Origin: Chitinophaga eiseniae | Lineage (GTDB): Bacteria > Bacteroidota > Bacteroidia > Chitinophagales > Chitinophagaceae | Assembly: GCF_012641265.1 (NCBI RefSeq) | Contig: NZ_JABAHZ010000001.1 | Location: 930,001-994,000, forward strand | DNA: 64,000 nucleotides | Direction of reading: 5' to 3' | Shown: positions 44,801 to 52,500 of the stretch, one piece after another | Numbering within the stretch: the first letter of the stretch is position 1 | Layout: each line of letters begins with the position of its first letter | Position numbers and translations under genes: made by a program | Notes under the pieces: model-generated | Database searches by the model: none | Seen by the model: only the letters and a program-made list of their open reading frames with translations | Told to the model about the DNA's origin: nothing

Positions 44801-44905
44801 CAGGTTATCCCAGAAAGCAGCGGGACTATCAGCGCCCGGAACACGTATAGCCATGCCCGTTATTGCTATTTCAAGACCGGTAAGTTTCCTGTTATCAACT
44901 GACAT
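35897..44905 (-). CDS. Hybrid PKS/NRPS: KS-AT-KR-ACP-C-A-PCP-C
   Basis: Hybrid protein of 3002 residues. KS 10-435 has Cys182 (TACSTS), His318 in the variant HGSAT, and His357. AT about 530-830 has the variant elbow GYSLGE (Ser622) and HAVH at the usual substrate motif. KR about 900-1400 has GGMGNIG (1149-1155) and Tyr1310 and lacks LDD, which suggests A-type stereochemistry. ACP has Ser1465 (GGDS). C 1515-1945 has HHIISDG, A 1960-2455, PCP Ser2507, C 2560-2990 (HHSIADG 2688-2694). The A pocket reads DVSFQAHVIK, in the clade of proline-activating domains (NHYGPSETHV, TAGEQ), but the residue is uncertain. It extends a chain by a beta-hydroxyacyl unit, adds an amino acid and passes it to the downstream A-PCP-C protein. 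The flanking hydrolase gene is 15 nt away. Confidence 0.94.
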   Translation of the reverse strand: MSVDNRKLTGLEIAITGMAIRVPGADSPAAFWDNLVNGRETLCFFTDAELEASGIRSAQYSQPGYVKARGIIDDAEMFDAAFFGFTPKEAERLDPQIRLLCELAYEAMENGGCNPATWQGLMGVYLGAAPATAWQQHTLAACRASFSDEFATLLLNDKDFLSTRLSYLLNLHGPSMTIYTACSTSLVTVDTACQALLTGKCDAALAGAISLSLPVKAGHLHEPGMILSADGHTRSFDEKASGSVFSDGAGIVMLKRLADALADGDTIHAVIKGSAINNDGARKIGYTAPGSAGQAEVIAMAHQVAEIAPQSISYIETHGSATAIGDKIEIEALESVFRNVPGDFRCPLGSVKSNFGHLNTAAGMAGLIKTALALKHGMIPPSLHCTRPIAGLNTGQSRFYVNTTLAPWTNDQQPLRAGVSSFGIGGTNAHLILEEAPVAATDTPSWRDHYLLLLSAKTPAALEARATQLAAYLSSATDINMADVAYTLQTGRQEFRYRSICVAADREEAIRKLTAQSNRGTQTAGVNQQCPPLVFLFAGLGGQYPDMGRDLYEKEPFFRKEVDRCQQLLAGTEMAKWTQYHNNHTPDNSFTGSQLRMFVFEYALARLLMHWGLQPDHLAGYSLGEYVAACLAGVFSLEDALQLMLIRGRLVETLPAGAMVSIPLPAAEAMRLLPEDVYMAIDNGPSCVVSGGLEDIIHLEKQLKEERLLSFRISSTHAVHAPAVSPVLSALKAHLASMVLHPPVIPFLSNVTGQWMTAADATSPEYWCQHLSQTVRFADNLQHITAIPDATLVEIGPGNDLTMLVKRLLPPEQENRVLSTVRTQSVGVSDVAYLLNRVGQLWLRGHQLSWENFYREENRCKIPLPAYPFEKVPHTIDIAQAVRRDQAETANTNSITKQEDLSSWFYLPSWKRQPLLPYQPAVDLPVSLLLFVPPGMPAPLLLNELQTWGITDVVMVHLGNTFEQTNATDFIIHPQSAEDYREMCRRLQAAGWEASHVLHAWNIGNSEEQVLTTASIKEKQYTGFYSLLYLMQALEYTQSLSLSLQLTVAADRIFRITGDENTDAGKTTLLGLVKVIPQEYPGVRCRVVEPGGDDFFRQVIREVLLSTTGIIAAYRGKSRWVQQMEPLSLPPVPAKTARLRVGGTYLVTGGMGNIGLAIATYLHREYQAKIILAGRTPLPPRSQWEQQASAEVNAGKRRKISTLLALEQEGATIAFMAADAGSLEEMQQVVTEAESKFGPIHGVFHTAGIIDIHAFPTIGQLQPSDYERHCHPKITGTLVLEEIFRNRQPDFILLASSLSPILGGLGLASYAAANQFMDAMALRLAAAGKPWISLNWADWEGWEAGLENMMISSEAIALNISAAEGIETLKRVLHHALEEGQVAISSGNLLQRMQKWVYTANDHSGTVATVDASMAIPLKPKPALLNEYLPPADALEEKLVEQWSEQLGFSGIGVQDDFMELGGDSLKAIIMLSRVHRLTKTVVSLEEFFRNRTIQHIAQVVRHTKHKAYKPVMPAPDRMHYPLSAAQRRLFFLREFDTSGIGYNETHVDILEGRLDIDRLTNAFRTIIQRHEIYRTALLMTPEGPVQQVMEQVPFEPELLEADEAALPALIRNFARPFHFDQPPFMRVGIVKLAADKHAVIFDRHHIISDGISSEILDRELVALCGGASLPAVTLQYKDYAVWQEEEQHSEYRRQQLDWWKEIFQQDIPVLQLPTDYSRPPVQLFDGDAVHFTLDEATVLAARKLVKELDVTMHSLLLAVFNVLLSGLSGQRDIVVGTPVGGRRHPDLENISGIFVNTLPLHNQLPEEMPFNTFLQEVKKRVFTALENQDCQYEDLVEQLHLPKDISRNPLFDAMLVYQHFSIRKKGWEGIRRTPYHHVTDKAKFDLNLVCWDQDASLYFELEYSTHLFKKATVERFARYFIHILQEVLLQPALPLSSISLLPDSEKEQLLYTFNHLKSDRCKGLVLQELFIEQVERTPEAIALVDGAQTFTYRELNRKANQLAETLMKKGVTTDVLVALYTGRSAATVVGMLGIIKAGGAWLPIDPVLPVNRVQYMLTDSKVKFLLADDETVSQAATLSDTITVMDISREDTYSGNGDEPTLINKPGDLVYVIYTSGSTGRPKGIMLEHRNAVNLVQHCIYHTGMDFNKVLQFSTISFDVSFSEIFYTLCAGGTVYMVREAVRKNIPDLLAFIGEHHISTVFFPMSLLRLLFRETAYIEAIPACIRHIQTAGEQVIVSNEFRHYLQCNGVYLHNHYGPSETHVITTLTISPEGDIPALPGIGTPILNTDIYILDAMGNITPMGVPGELCAGGEQVGRGYIGNETLTREKFIPHPFQPNQLIYRTGDIARWLPDGTIDFLGRIDGQVKIRGYRVEPGETESCLLEIPAVKEAVVTVQQHTDGDKYLCAHLVLNEKIAVEMLRQLLSRRLPDYMIPSAFVMVDKIPVTANGKIDKAALLPPAQQQQEGYVAPVTAAEILMTQIWAAALQMDAAHIGVIDNFFILGGHSLKAMQLIAGIQQAFNVKIPLPEFFRDPTVRANIAAVLQGVRESSTIINHTASQTFYPASDAQQRLYFLHRLHPGGLEYNMPAAYLVKGHLDLVALQAALQQLMARHPVLSITYDIADNNIVQVPATNRTIEIIRLPATTRNHPEAAFHQFIRPFDLNRGPLFRITVADIDDNNAWLFLDFHHSIADGISSGIFIRELNGLLAGEALAPVSLQYQHYAAWQQSEEYRQLLSRQEVYWLEVFRDLPLARPSLPTDFNRAIGIHTAGDTVITRITAAQYQALKQLAATENTTVFVVLMTLYHVLLSHLTGSEEMIVGTPVTGRRRTELQTVVGLFVNTLALRSFPNDYKTFGGFLGEVSQLVLEAFDQQEYPLDLLIRRLGLSNLPGRNPLFDVMMEFDYADDTTLQIPGAEVTPFPLKKRIAKFDLVLYCREVGNTLELELCYATHLFKQERMMAFMNALQVLIAQVPEHPHLPLATLKAACQPVAAAAVQPANIAR

Positions 44906-44920
44906 ATATCGATAGTAACG

Positions 44921-46348
44921 TTATGCGTTTTTGAATTCCATTAATTTGCGAAGTGCCTGCACCGCCTTATCGTAAGACGGATTCAGCTCCAGGGCACGTT
45001 GATAGCTGCTGATAGCGCCTTCGGTTTCATCTGCCCAGGACTGTGATTCTCCTAACCCATACCAGGCCTCCCAGGAATCGGGATAGTCCATTACGCAAAG
45101 GCGGAAAATTTTCTGCGCATCCTGGCATTTACGTGCCCGGTACAGCAACTTAAATCCCAGCGCAATCAGGTGGGTGTCCTGGAAGTCGTAAGCGCCAGGA
45201 GCTTCTTTCTTCAGGTAATGATAGGCCTGCACCGCCGCATCAAACCCGCTTTGCATCAGCGTTCTGCCAAGTGGCAGATGTATAGGGGTTTTAGGCGGAT
45301 CTACCTCGTATCCCAACTTCATCAGCAATACCGGGATAGCCACCTGTTCAGCTGAAAAATTATCAGAGTTGATACAAACAAATACACCGGTTTTCTTTTC
45401 CGGCAACAGGATCATAAAAGCGCGGAACCCGGGCTCCCCTCCCAGCGATACCGCCATGGTATGGCCATCGCGCTTTACCAGCTTCCAGGCCAGGCACATA
45501 TAGGTATCCTGCTCCGTTTCTACCTCCGGTTGCATTAACCGGCGATAGTTATCTTCCTGTAACAAGGTCTTGTCTTTCCATACGCCGTTATCAAGGTTGG
45601 CCTTCATCCAATGCATCATATCCGGTACATTGGAATAGAGTGTGGAGCTGGGCGCATGGATGCGATTGTAGGGATATACCTTACGGACCTTGCTCACGAA
45701 ATTTTTTGCCAGGGTATGCGGACTTACCAGCAAACGCTCCGGCACATCCGTTACAATAAAGGTGCTGTGCGGCATTTCCAGCGGTTCAAAAAAATGCCGG
45801 CGCATATATGTTTCGAACAACATACCAGAACAGACGTGGATTACATCTGCCAGCACATTGTAAGCCCGGTTGCTATAGTGATAAAGTACACCAGGTTCAT
45901 CGAGCAGTGGAAGGTGCTCCAACGTGTCTATATAGCGGCGCGCCGCACCATCGTCGTATTGTGGTTTATTCCATTCAAAGTTCCTGACATCAGGAATACC
46001 CGAGGTATGCGATAATATTTGCCGGATAGTAATCCTGCCGTAACGCGTATCTGTTGTTTTCAGGTAAGGCAGATAAGTCACCAGTTTTTCGTCCAGCGCT
46101 ATCTTGCCCTGTTCTGCCAATTGCATGATGGCAGTAGCTACAAACACTTTCGACAGGGATCCCAGCTGAAAAACGGATTCATGGGTAAGACCGGCGCCGG
46201 TAGTGATATTGCTGACACCAAAATGTTGCCGATACGTTACCTCTCCTCCTTCCATAATACCAACTGCCATACCGGGCAATTCGTAGGCCTGCATAATTTT
46301 TTGGAGCAGCGCTTCTATTGATTTCATATCAATAATAGGTTTAAGCAT
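44921..46348 (-). CDS. Cytosolic beta-lactamase/PBP-fold serine hydrolase with C-terminal TPR
   Basis: Protein of 475 residues. The N-terminal 330 or so residues form a class C beta-lactamase/S12 domain with S-x-x-K at Ser64-Leu-Ser-Lys67 (QLGSLSKVF) and Tyr158-Ser-Asn. The C-terminal part carries a TPR-like helix pair (SWEAWYGLGESQSW, AISSYQRALELNPSYDKAV). There is no signal peptide, so it should stay in the cytosol, unlike the paralogue at 5900-6949. It sits between two assembly-line genes (23 nt and 15 nt gaps). Known PBP-type thioesterases such as SurE cut or cyclise peptides from carrier proteins in trans, and this protein is a candidate for that role because no synthetase ends in TE. 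A resistance enzyme is an alternative. A second Met at residue 8 could be the start. Confidence 0.85.
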   Translation of the reverse strand: MLKPIIDMKSIEALLQKIMQAYELPGMAVGIMEGGEVTYRQHFGVSNITTGAGLTHESVFQLGSLSKVFVATAIMQLAEQGKIALDEKLVTYLPYLKTTDTRYGRITIRQILSHTSGIPDVRNFEWNKPQYDDGAARRYIDTLEHLPLLDEPGVLYHYSNRAYNVLADVIHVCSGMLFETYMRRHFFEPLEMPHSTFIVTDVPERLLVSPHTLAKNFVSKVRKVYPYNRIHAPSSTLYSNVPDMMHWMKANLDNGVWKDKTLLQEDNYRRLMQPEVETEQDTYMCLAWKLVKRDGHTMAVSLGGEPGFRAFMILLPEKKTGVFVCINSDNFSAEQVAIPVLLMKLGYEVDPPKTPIHLPLGRTLMQSGFDAAVQAYHYLKKEAPGAYDFQDTHLIALGFKLLYRARKCQDAQKIFRLCVMDYPDSWEAWYGLGESQSWADETEGAISSYQRALELNPSYDKAVQALRKLMEFKNA

Positions 46349-46371
46349 GTGGGATCGGGAAATATTGTAGT

Positions 46372-49300
46372 TCAGACCATGTTTTCCTGGCCCTGTAAAC
46401 GTATCTGGCGCAGGCTCACCCGATCGTTTGCCAATACCTGTTCGAGTATATCCAGGTAGTAGCCGGCAAACTGTGCGATCCGTTCTTCCCGGAATAGCTT
46501 CTTGTAATATTCAAACCGGAACTGAATCTGCCCATCTATTTCATAACCTCGCAGCAGCAGATCAAAAAGCGCTACTGTATTATTATTGATATGTTTTACA
46601 AATTTCAGTTTCTCTGACAATACGACTTCCGACTGGTCTACCTGCTGAAAAGCAAACCACACATCGAACAGCGGATTACGGGGGGCTGCCGGAGGAAGAT
46701 TCAGTTGCTGCAACAACTCCCGATACTGAAAATCCTGATGCTTGTATGCATCTATCAAGGTGGTATGTACAACGTGCAGGAACGTACGAAAATCCTGGTC
46801 AGGACCAGATGATACCCGCAATGCCAGTTCTCCTACAAAAAGGCCCATCATACTCCCGGTAGCCGGGTGACTACGTCTTGCAGCCGGAATACCTACTACG
46901 ATATCGCTGGTATCTCCCAATTTCTGTAACAGGATATAATAACAGGTGAGCAGCAAGGTAAACAGGGTTACCTGTTCTGCCCGGGCAAAGCTGTTTAGCT
47001 GCTCCGCAAATATGGCATCGCACTCAAAGCGATAGATGGCTCCTTCATAACTCTTGACCGCCGGCCTTTCTTCATCCATTGGCAATGTTAGCGGCGCTGG
47101 CAACGCCCGGTACTGATGCTGCCAGTAGCGCCGCTGCTCCTGCAACAGCTGCTGCTGCGACGGCTGTTGCAGCCATTCGGCATAATCTTTATAATGCAGC
47201 GTCAATGGCGTTAATGGGACACCACGATAAATTTGTTTCAGTTCTTTCTCCATGATCCGCATAGACACGGCATCTGTCAGCAGATGATGAATATCCAGCA
47301 GCAACACCGATTTATCCATACCGGCCCTGATCATGAAAGCCCTGATCAGCGGGGCCTTATCCAGCTCAAACGGTTTGATACAGCCGCGGATGGCCTGTTG
47401 TAACTTATCTTCTTCTACCTGTTCTTCCACCACCGCAAAGGTTACCTCCGGGTGTACTACCTGGTAGGCACTACCGTTGCCGGCTATATGAAAAGAGGTA
47501 CGAAACATTTCATGACGTGTGATCAGCTGTTGCAACAGTTTGGTTATCTCTTCTGCAGATATCTCTCCCACTATATCTACAATGCTGATCATATTGTAGG
47601 CGGTAGAAGAAGGATGTTTATAGCAATCGAAGAAGATATGCTCCTGGTTCTCTGTCAGCGCATACCCGCTTTTCTCCGGGGCTGGTGCGAGTGTGTCTTC
47701 TCCATTTAAAGTTCCCGGCGCCATCATCCCTGCACAGGCCCGGATGGTAGGCGTCCGGAGAAATTTCTCCAGCGGTATCCGGTAACCCGTCATCTCCAGC
47801 GCACGGGAAAGAAATTGCAATACCTGTATAGAGTTGCCTCCCAACTGGAAAAAATTAATGTCTGTACTTATTTTTTCTGGCGAGAGATGTAACAGCTCTG
47901 CCCATATTTTTCTAAGTACTTCTTCCACGTGGTTTCCAGGTGCTCCCTGTCCTTCCGGGATAGTCCATTCCGGCGCAGGCAGCGCGTTCAAATTTATCTT
48001 CCCGTTAGATAGCAGCGGAAAATGAGACAATGGCATCAATGATCCGGGCACCAGGTATGGCGGCAATACTGATTGCAGGAACATGCGCAATGATTCGGGC
48101 GGCAATTCCTTGCCCGGCACATAGTACGCTTGCAAACTTTGCTCGCCTGGCGCCGTTTCAGGGGCGGTTACTACCACTTCTTTTACATCGGGGTGCCGGA
48201 GCATCGCATTTTCTATCTCCTGCAAATTCACCCTTATGCCACGGATCTTTACCTGCTTATCTTTTCGCCCCAGGATATCGAGATTTCCATCCGGCAACCA
48301 TCTTCCCAGGTCGCCCGTACGGTACGCCCATGGCTTACCGGCGTTGAACGGATGTGGCAGAAAGCGCTCCTGCTGTTGCTGTTCATCGCTGTAGTAACCG
48401 TAAGTCATATAAGGGGTACTGATATATATTTCCCCCGTAGCTCCTGCTTCACAGGCCTGCCCCTGCCCGTCCAGCAATAATATTTCCGTGTCGGCTATCG
48501 GCTTGCCCGCCGGAATACGTGGCCGTTGCACGTCTTCTGGTTGTATCGGGTACCAGGTCCGGATCAGGGTGGTTTCGGTGGTACCATACAGGTTCACCAA
48601 CTGTACCCTGTTTCCAAAAAGACGATACCAGTTTTCCAGGTATTGAGGCGCCATATGTTCGCCAGATAACAATACATATCGCAACGCCGGATAATCGGAT
48701 GATTGCAGCCTCCCGTGATTAACCAGCTTAAAGAAGCTGGGCACGCAATGAATCAATCCAATTCCTGTATCATTGAGCCAGGCCGTCAGCTCCTGTTCAT
48801 ATACGCCGCTGTCGATAGCGGGATATATGCAGATGGTGCCACCGGCAAATAATGGCACCAGGATGTCCCTCATCCAGGCGTCAAAACCGGGATGCACAAA
48901 TTGACTGGCTCTAACCGTGTCATTTATATGAAAATTTTGAATTTCCCATTGAATAAAATGCAGCAGGCTGCCATTTCTGCCCAATACGGCCTTGGCCTCT
49001 CCGGTGGAACCAGAGGTAAAGTATACGTAGGCCGGATCATCTTCGCTGAAGGCTGGACTCGGTGTTGCAGGAGCGACGCTGGTTTTCAGCGCATCCAGCT
49101 CATGAAAACAGACTTCGCTGAAGGCTGACCTATCCTGGTATATTGTATCCAGGGCTGTACGATCTGCCACGAGGTGCCTGATCTTCAGCTTGCGGACCAT
49201 CTGCTGCACTCGCAAAACGGGCAACCGCGGGTCAATGGGCACATACACATAGCGCCCTTTGAGTATGCCGGTAAAGGCATAGATGTAGTCGATCCTGCTG

Positions 49301-49482
49301 GTAGCAGTAACGCCAATAAAAGTAAGCGCAGGAATCTCCTGTTGCGCAAGACCCGCAGCAATATTGGCGGCAGTTTGCGACAGTTGTTCATAACTAACGG
49401 CAGTATTGCCGGCAAGAATGGCTGTATGCCGGGCATATGCGGTGAAACTATGTTCCAGGCTATGTTGTAGGGATGATGACAT
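46372..49482 (-). CDS. NRPS module A-PCP-C with altered C active site
   Basis: Single-module synthetase of 1036 residues: A 5-505 (YFTSGSTGEAK), PCP Ser551 (LGGNSI), C 605-1030. The A pocket reads DARHLSLLIK (FDAWMRDIL, IHCVPS, LLSGE, NLYGTTETTLI), the same unassigned clade as the first A domain of 26424-35858 and the one at 21344-24481. The C active-site motif is HHLLTDA (732-738), with Ala in place of Gly. It is placed between a PKS ending in ACP and, past the hydrolase gene, a PKS starting with KS. No ordinary forward C domain connects the upstream ACP to this module, so its C domain may work in the reverse sense or not at all. The upstream gap is 40 nt. Confidence 0.93.
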   Translation of the reverse strand: MSSSLQHSLEHSFTAYARHTAILAGNTAVSYEQLSQTAANIAAGLAQQEIPALTFIGVTATSRIDYIYAFTGILKGRYVYVPIDPRLPVLRVQQMVRKLKIRHLVADRTALDTIYQDRSAFSEVCFHELDALKTSVAPATPSPAFSEDDPAYVYFTSGSTGEAKAVLGRNGSLLHFIQWEIQNFHINDTVRASQFVHPGFDAWMRDILVPLFAGGTICIYPAIDSGVYEQELTAWLNDTGIGLIHCVPSFFKLVNHGRLQSSDYPALRYVLLSGEHMAPQYLENWYRLFGNRVQLVNLYGTTETTLIRTWYPIQPEDVQRPRIPAGKPIADTEILLLDGQGQACEAGATGEIYISTPYMTYGYYSDEQQQQERFLPHPFNAGKPWAYRTGDLGRWLPDGNLDILGRKDKQVKIRGIRVNLQEIENAMLRHPDVKEVVVTAPETAPGEQSLQAYYVPGKELPPESLRMFLQSVLPPYLVPGSLMPLSHFPLLSNGKINLNALPAPEWTIPEGQGAPGNHVEEVLRKIWAELLHLSPEKISTDINFFQLGGNSIQVLQFLSRALEMTGYRIPLEKFLRTPTIRACAGMMAPGTLNGEDTLAPAPEKSGYALTENQEHIFFDCYKHPSSTAYNMISIVDIVGEISAEEITKLLQQLITRHEMFRTSFHIAGNGSAYQVVHPEVTFAVVEEQVEEDKLQQAIRGCIKPFELDKAPLIRAFMIRAGMDKSVLLLDIHHLLTDAVSMRIMEKELKQIYRGVPLTPLTLHYKDYAEWLQQPSQQQLLQEQRRYWQHQYRALPAPLTLPMDEERPAVKSYEGAIYRFECDAIFAEQLNSFARAEQVTLFTLLLTCYYILLQKLGDTSDIVVGIPAARRSHPATGSMMGLFVGELALRVSSGPDQDFRTFLHVVHTTLIDAYKHQDFQYRELLQQLNLPPAAPRNPLFDVWFAFQQVDQSEVVLSEKLKFVKHINNNTVALFDLLLRGYEIDGQIQFRFEYYKKLFREERIAQFAGYYLDILEQVLANDRVSLRQIRLQGQENMV

Positions 49483-49522
49483 AGAAGAGTATATTAGGCA
49501 CGCTATATGGCGGAAACAATTT

Positions 49523-52500
49523 TTATTCGCTGACCATTTCTTCGGCGGGTAATGGTAATCTTTTCAGCATCACCTCTGCTAATACCGTCACTGACGGACC
49601 TGTCAAAAATTCCATAGGCAGCATCACGATACCGAGGTTTCGTTTTACGGCTCCAATCAATTCTACCACCATTACAGAATCAATACCCAGCAGGTTAATG
49701 CCTTTATCGCGGTCAATTTTGCCGGCATCCATTTTAAGGATCTGCGATAACTCTGTTACGAGTAGTCCTCCTATGTAACCGGCCCATTCCTCGCGGCTCA
49801 TACCCATTAATGCAGCCACTACTTCCTGCTGTTGCTGCACCGGGCCAGTGTCTTGCCGGTTCTTCGCAACCAGGTCTTTGAACAGGGAGAATTGCCCTGC
49901 TACGGGGTTGCCGCTGGCCCAGGTTTCCCAGTCAACGCTGAAGAAGCCTGTCTGTACTGGTTTTTCTTTTAGTATGATGGTAATGCCTTCCATTATTTCC
50001 CGGGTCGACAAACCATGGATACCCGCATCTTCCAACATAGCCTGTAATTTTTCATCCCGGGCCACTACACCGGTTCCTGCTACCACGCCGAGGTTGATGG
50101 TGGTAGCCGGCCATCCTTTCTGACGGCGGTAATGCGCAAAGGCATCGAGGAAGCCGTTGGCGGCAATGTAGTTCGCTTGCCCTGGGTTACTGATTAATGT
50201 GGAGATAGAGGAAATACATACAAAGAAATCCAGTGTATCCGTCGCCGTTGCATTGTGCAGGTGCACGGCGCCATCTATTTTAGGCGCCATTACCTTGCGG
50301 AAACGGTCAGGTGTCATATCTGCAAAGAAACCGTCGTCCAGTACCATGGCGCCGTGGAAAATACCTTTCAATGGGGGCAGCTGGGCCCTTATCTTGCTTA
50401 TCAGCGCATGTACAGCCTTATCGTCTGTGATATCAGCTACTACCACCCATACTACCGCTCCTCCAGCTTCCATTTCCCGGATAGCATCCTGTGAGCTTTG
50501 CAGCTGCGCACCGGAACGGCTTACCAGCACCACATGTCGCACCCCGCGCGCCACCATCCATCGGGCTATCTCCAGGCCCAGGCCGCGGGTACCGCCGGTA
50601 ACCAGGTAAGTAGCGTCAGGCTTTAAGGTCAACCGGGTATTTTCTACTACAGGGATTTCTACTTCTTCGTTATAAAAACGAATGACGGTCTTATCGACAG
50701 ACCAAGGCTGTTCTGCTGTTCTGGCTTCAACGTCGCCAATTTCCCGGGCGGCTATTTCTTTTACCTGCAAAGCAGTGAAATGACCGGCTTCCATATATTC
50801 ACGAATTTCTTTCAGGTATTTAGCTGCCAGTAAAGGCCTTTCGCTGATAATGCGCTCCGCATCCACCGCAGCAAAGGTCAGATTTCGGGAGAAGTGTTGC
50901 ATAGGCAGTACCTTCTGAGCGCTTTGATCGCCGCTAACATCCAGATATTTGCCATAAGGCGCCAACAAGGCCAGTCCCTGGTACAACATTTCGCCATGCG
51001 ACATGCTGAACACCACGTCTATACCATAACCATTGGTGATGCCCAGGATAGCGGCAATAGCGCCGATATCATCCGCTCCAAATACATGCTGCACGCCGGC
51101 GTTTCTCAGCATATCCTGTTGCTGCGCGCCTTCTGCTGTGGCAAATATTTCAGCTCCTACCATCCGCGCATATTGAATGGCCGCCATACCTGCACTCTCC
51201 GTAGCACCTGGTATCAGTATTTTATCGCCCGCTCCCAGCTGTGCAATATATTTGAGTGCATGCAGTACGCCCACAAACGGTATCAGTCCCACTGCGCCGC
51301 TATGCGGCATCCCCGCCGGCAGCTGTATGGTTAAATGATCTGGTAGCATAGCATATGACCTGATCGCCCCCGAAGGACAGATGCCCATCACATGGTCGCC
51401 TATACGAAAACCGGTTACATCTTTGCCAAGCGACATTACTACACCGGCACATTCCACTCCCACCTGGTAGTGGGTGGCATTTGTCCCTTTATTGGCTATT
51501 TTGGGATAATCGCTGTTCTTAATGGCGGTATTATATACCAATATCTCTATCTCTTTATTACCGGGTACGCCCCTTGATACTTCTTCAAATGCAGGTACAC
51601 CCGGGGACGTTTTCTGCCCCGTTTTCAGCGCAACCGGATGTTGGCTTACATTAACAGATTCCTTCAGTGTTTCAGGCGTCGCAGCTGCCTTCCGGTGTAA
51701 TCTCCTTACATATAGCTGCGTACCCCGTATAGCCATTTCCGTTTCTGATTCTTCCTGTTCCACCACGGCTGCCAGCAATGACCAGTCGGGTTGTTGGGCG
51801 GGCAGGTCTATCAACTGCACCCGGCACTGAGGATATTCGTTGGCAATCACACCGCCTAATCCCCATACAGGCGCTGCCGCCAGGTTCACAGTAGCGCCGT
51901 CGTCCGCTATAACATGTGCCTGTTGCGTAACAATGTACAACGACCGGGGTCCGGTGGCAGGCCAGTTTTTCATCAATTGCAGCAACGGGGTCACTTCCTG
52001 CAGGCATCGCTCCGCAGCTGGTATCTCTTCCTGTTTTCCGGGAATATATAGCACCTGCATACCTGGACTCCCGGCTTCTTCCAATGCCCATTTTATATCG
52101 GCTCCGTTACTAAGATCCACTTCATATTGGCGTTCGCCTACTTTCCGGCCGGCGTTACCCTGGCATAACAGGCTTACGACCATTCCCCTTGCCGACAGGG
52201 CGGTTGCAGCAGAAAGCCCCGTCGACTTATCGGCCGCCAGCACCACTACCGGCGCTGGCATATCCTGCCTGCCGGCAGGAAGTACATACTCCTGCCATTC
52301 GGGCGTATAAAAAGCATCTGCTACTCCCTGCTCTTCATCAGCATCAGACAGTTTCAACATCTGCTGGCATTTCAGCCCTTCGATGTGCATCGCCACTGCA
52401 CCGTCTTCGAGGCATATCGTCAAATCGCCCTCCACTTCTGTAGATGTTACGGAGGTGATGGTAGCATAACACAGGAAACGATTGCCCACTGCGTGATAAC

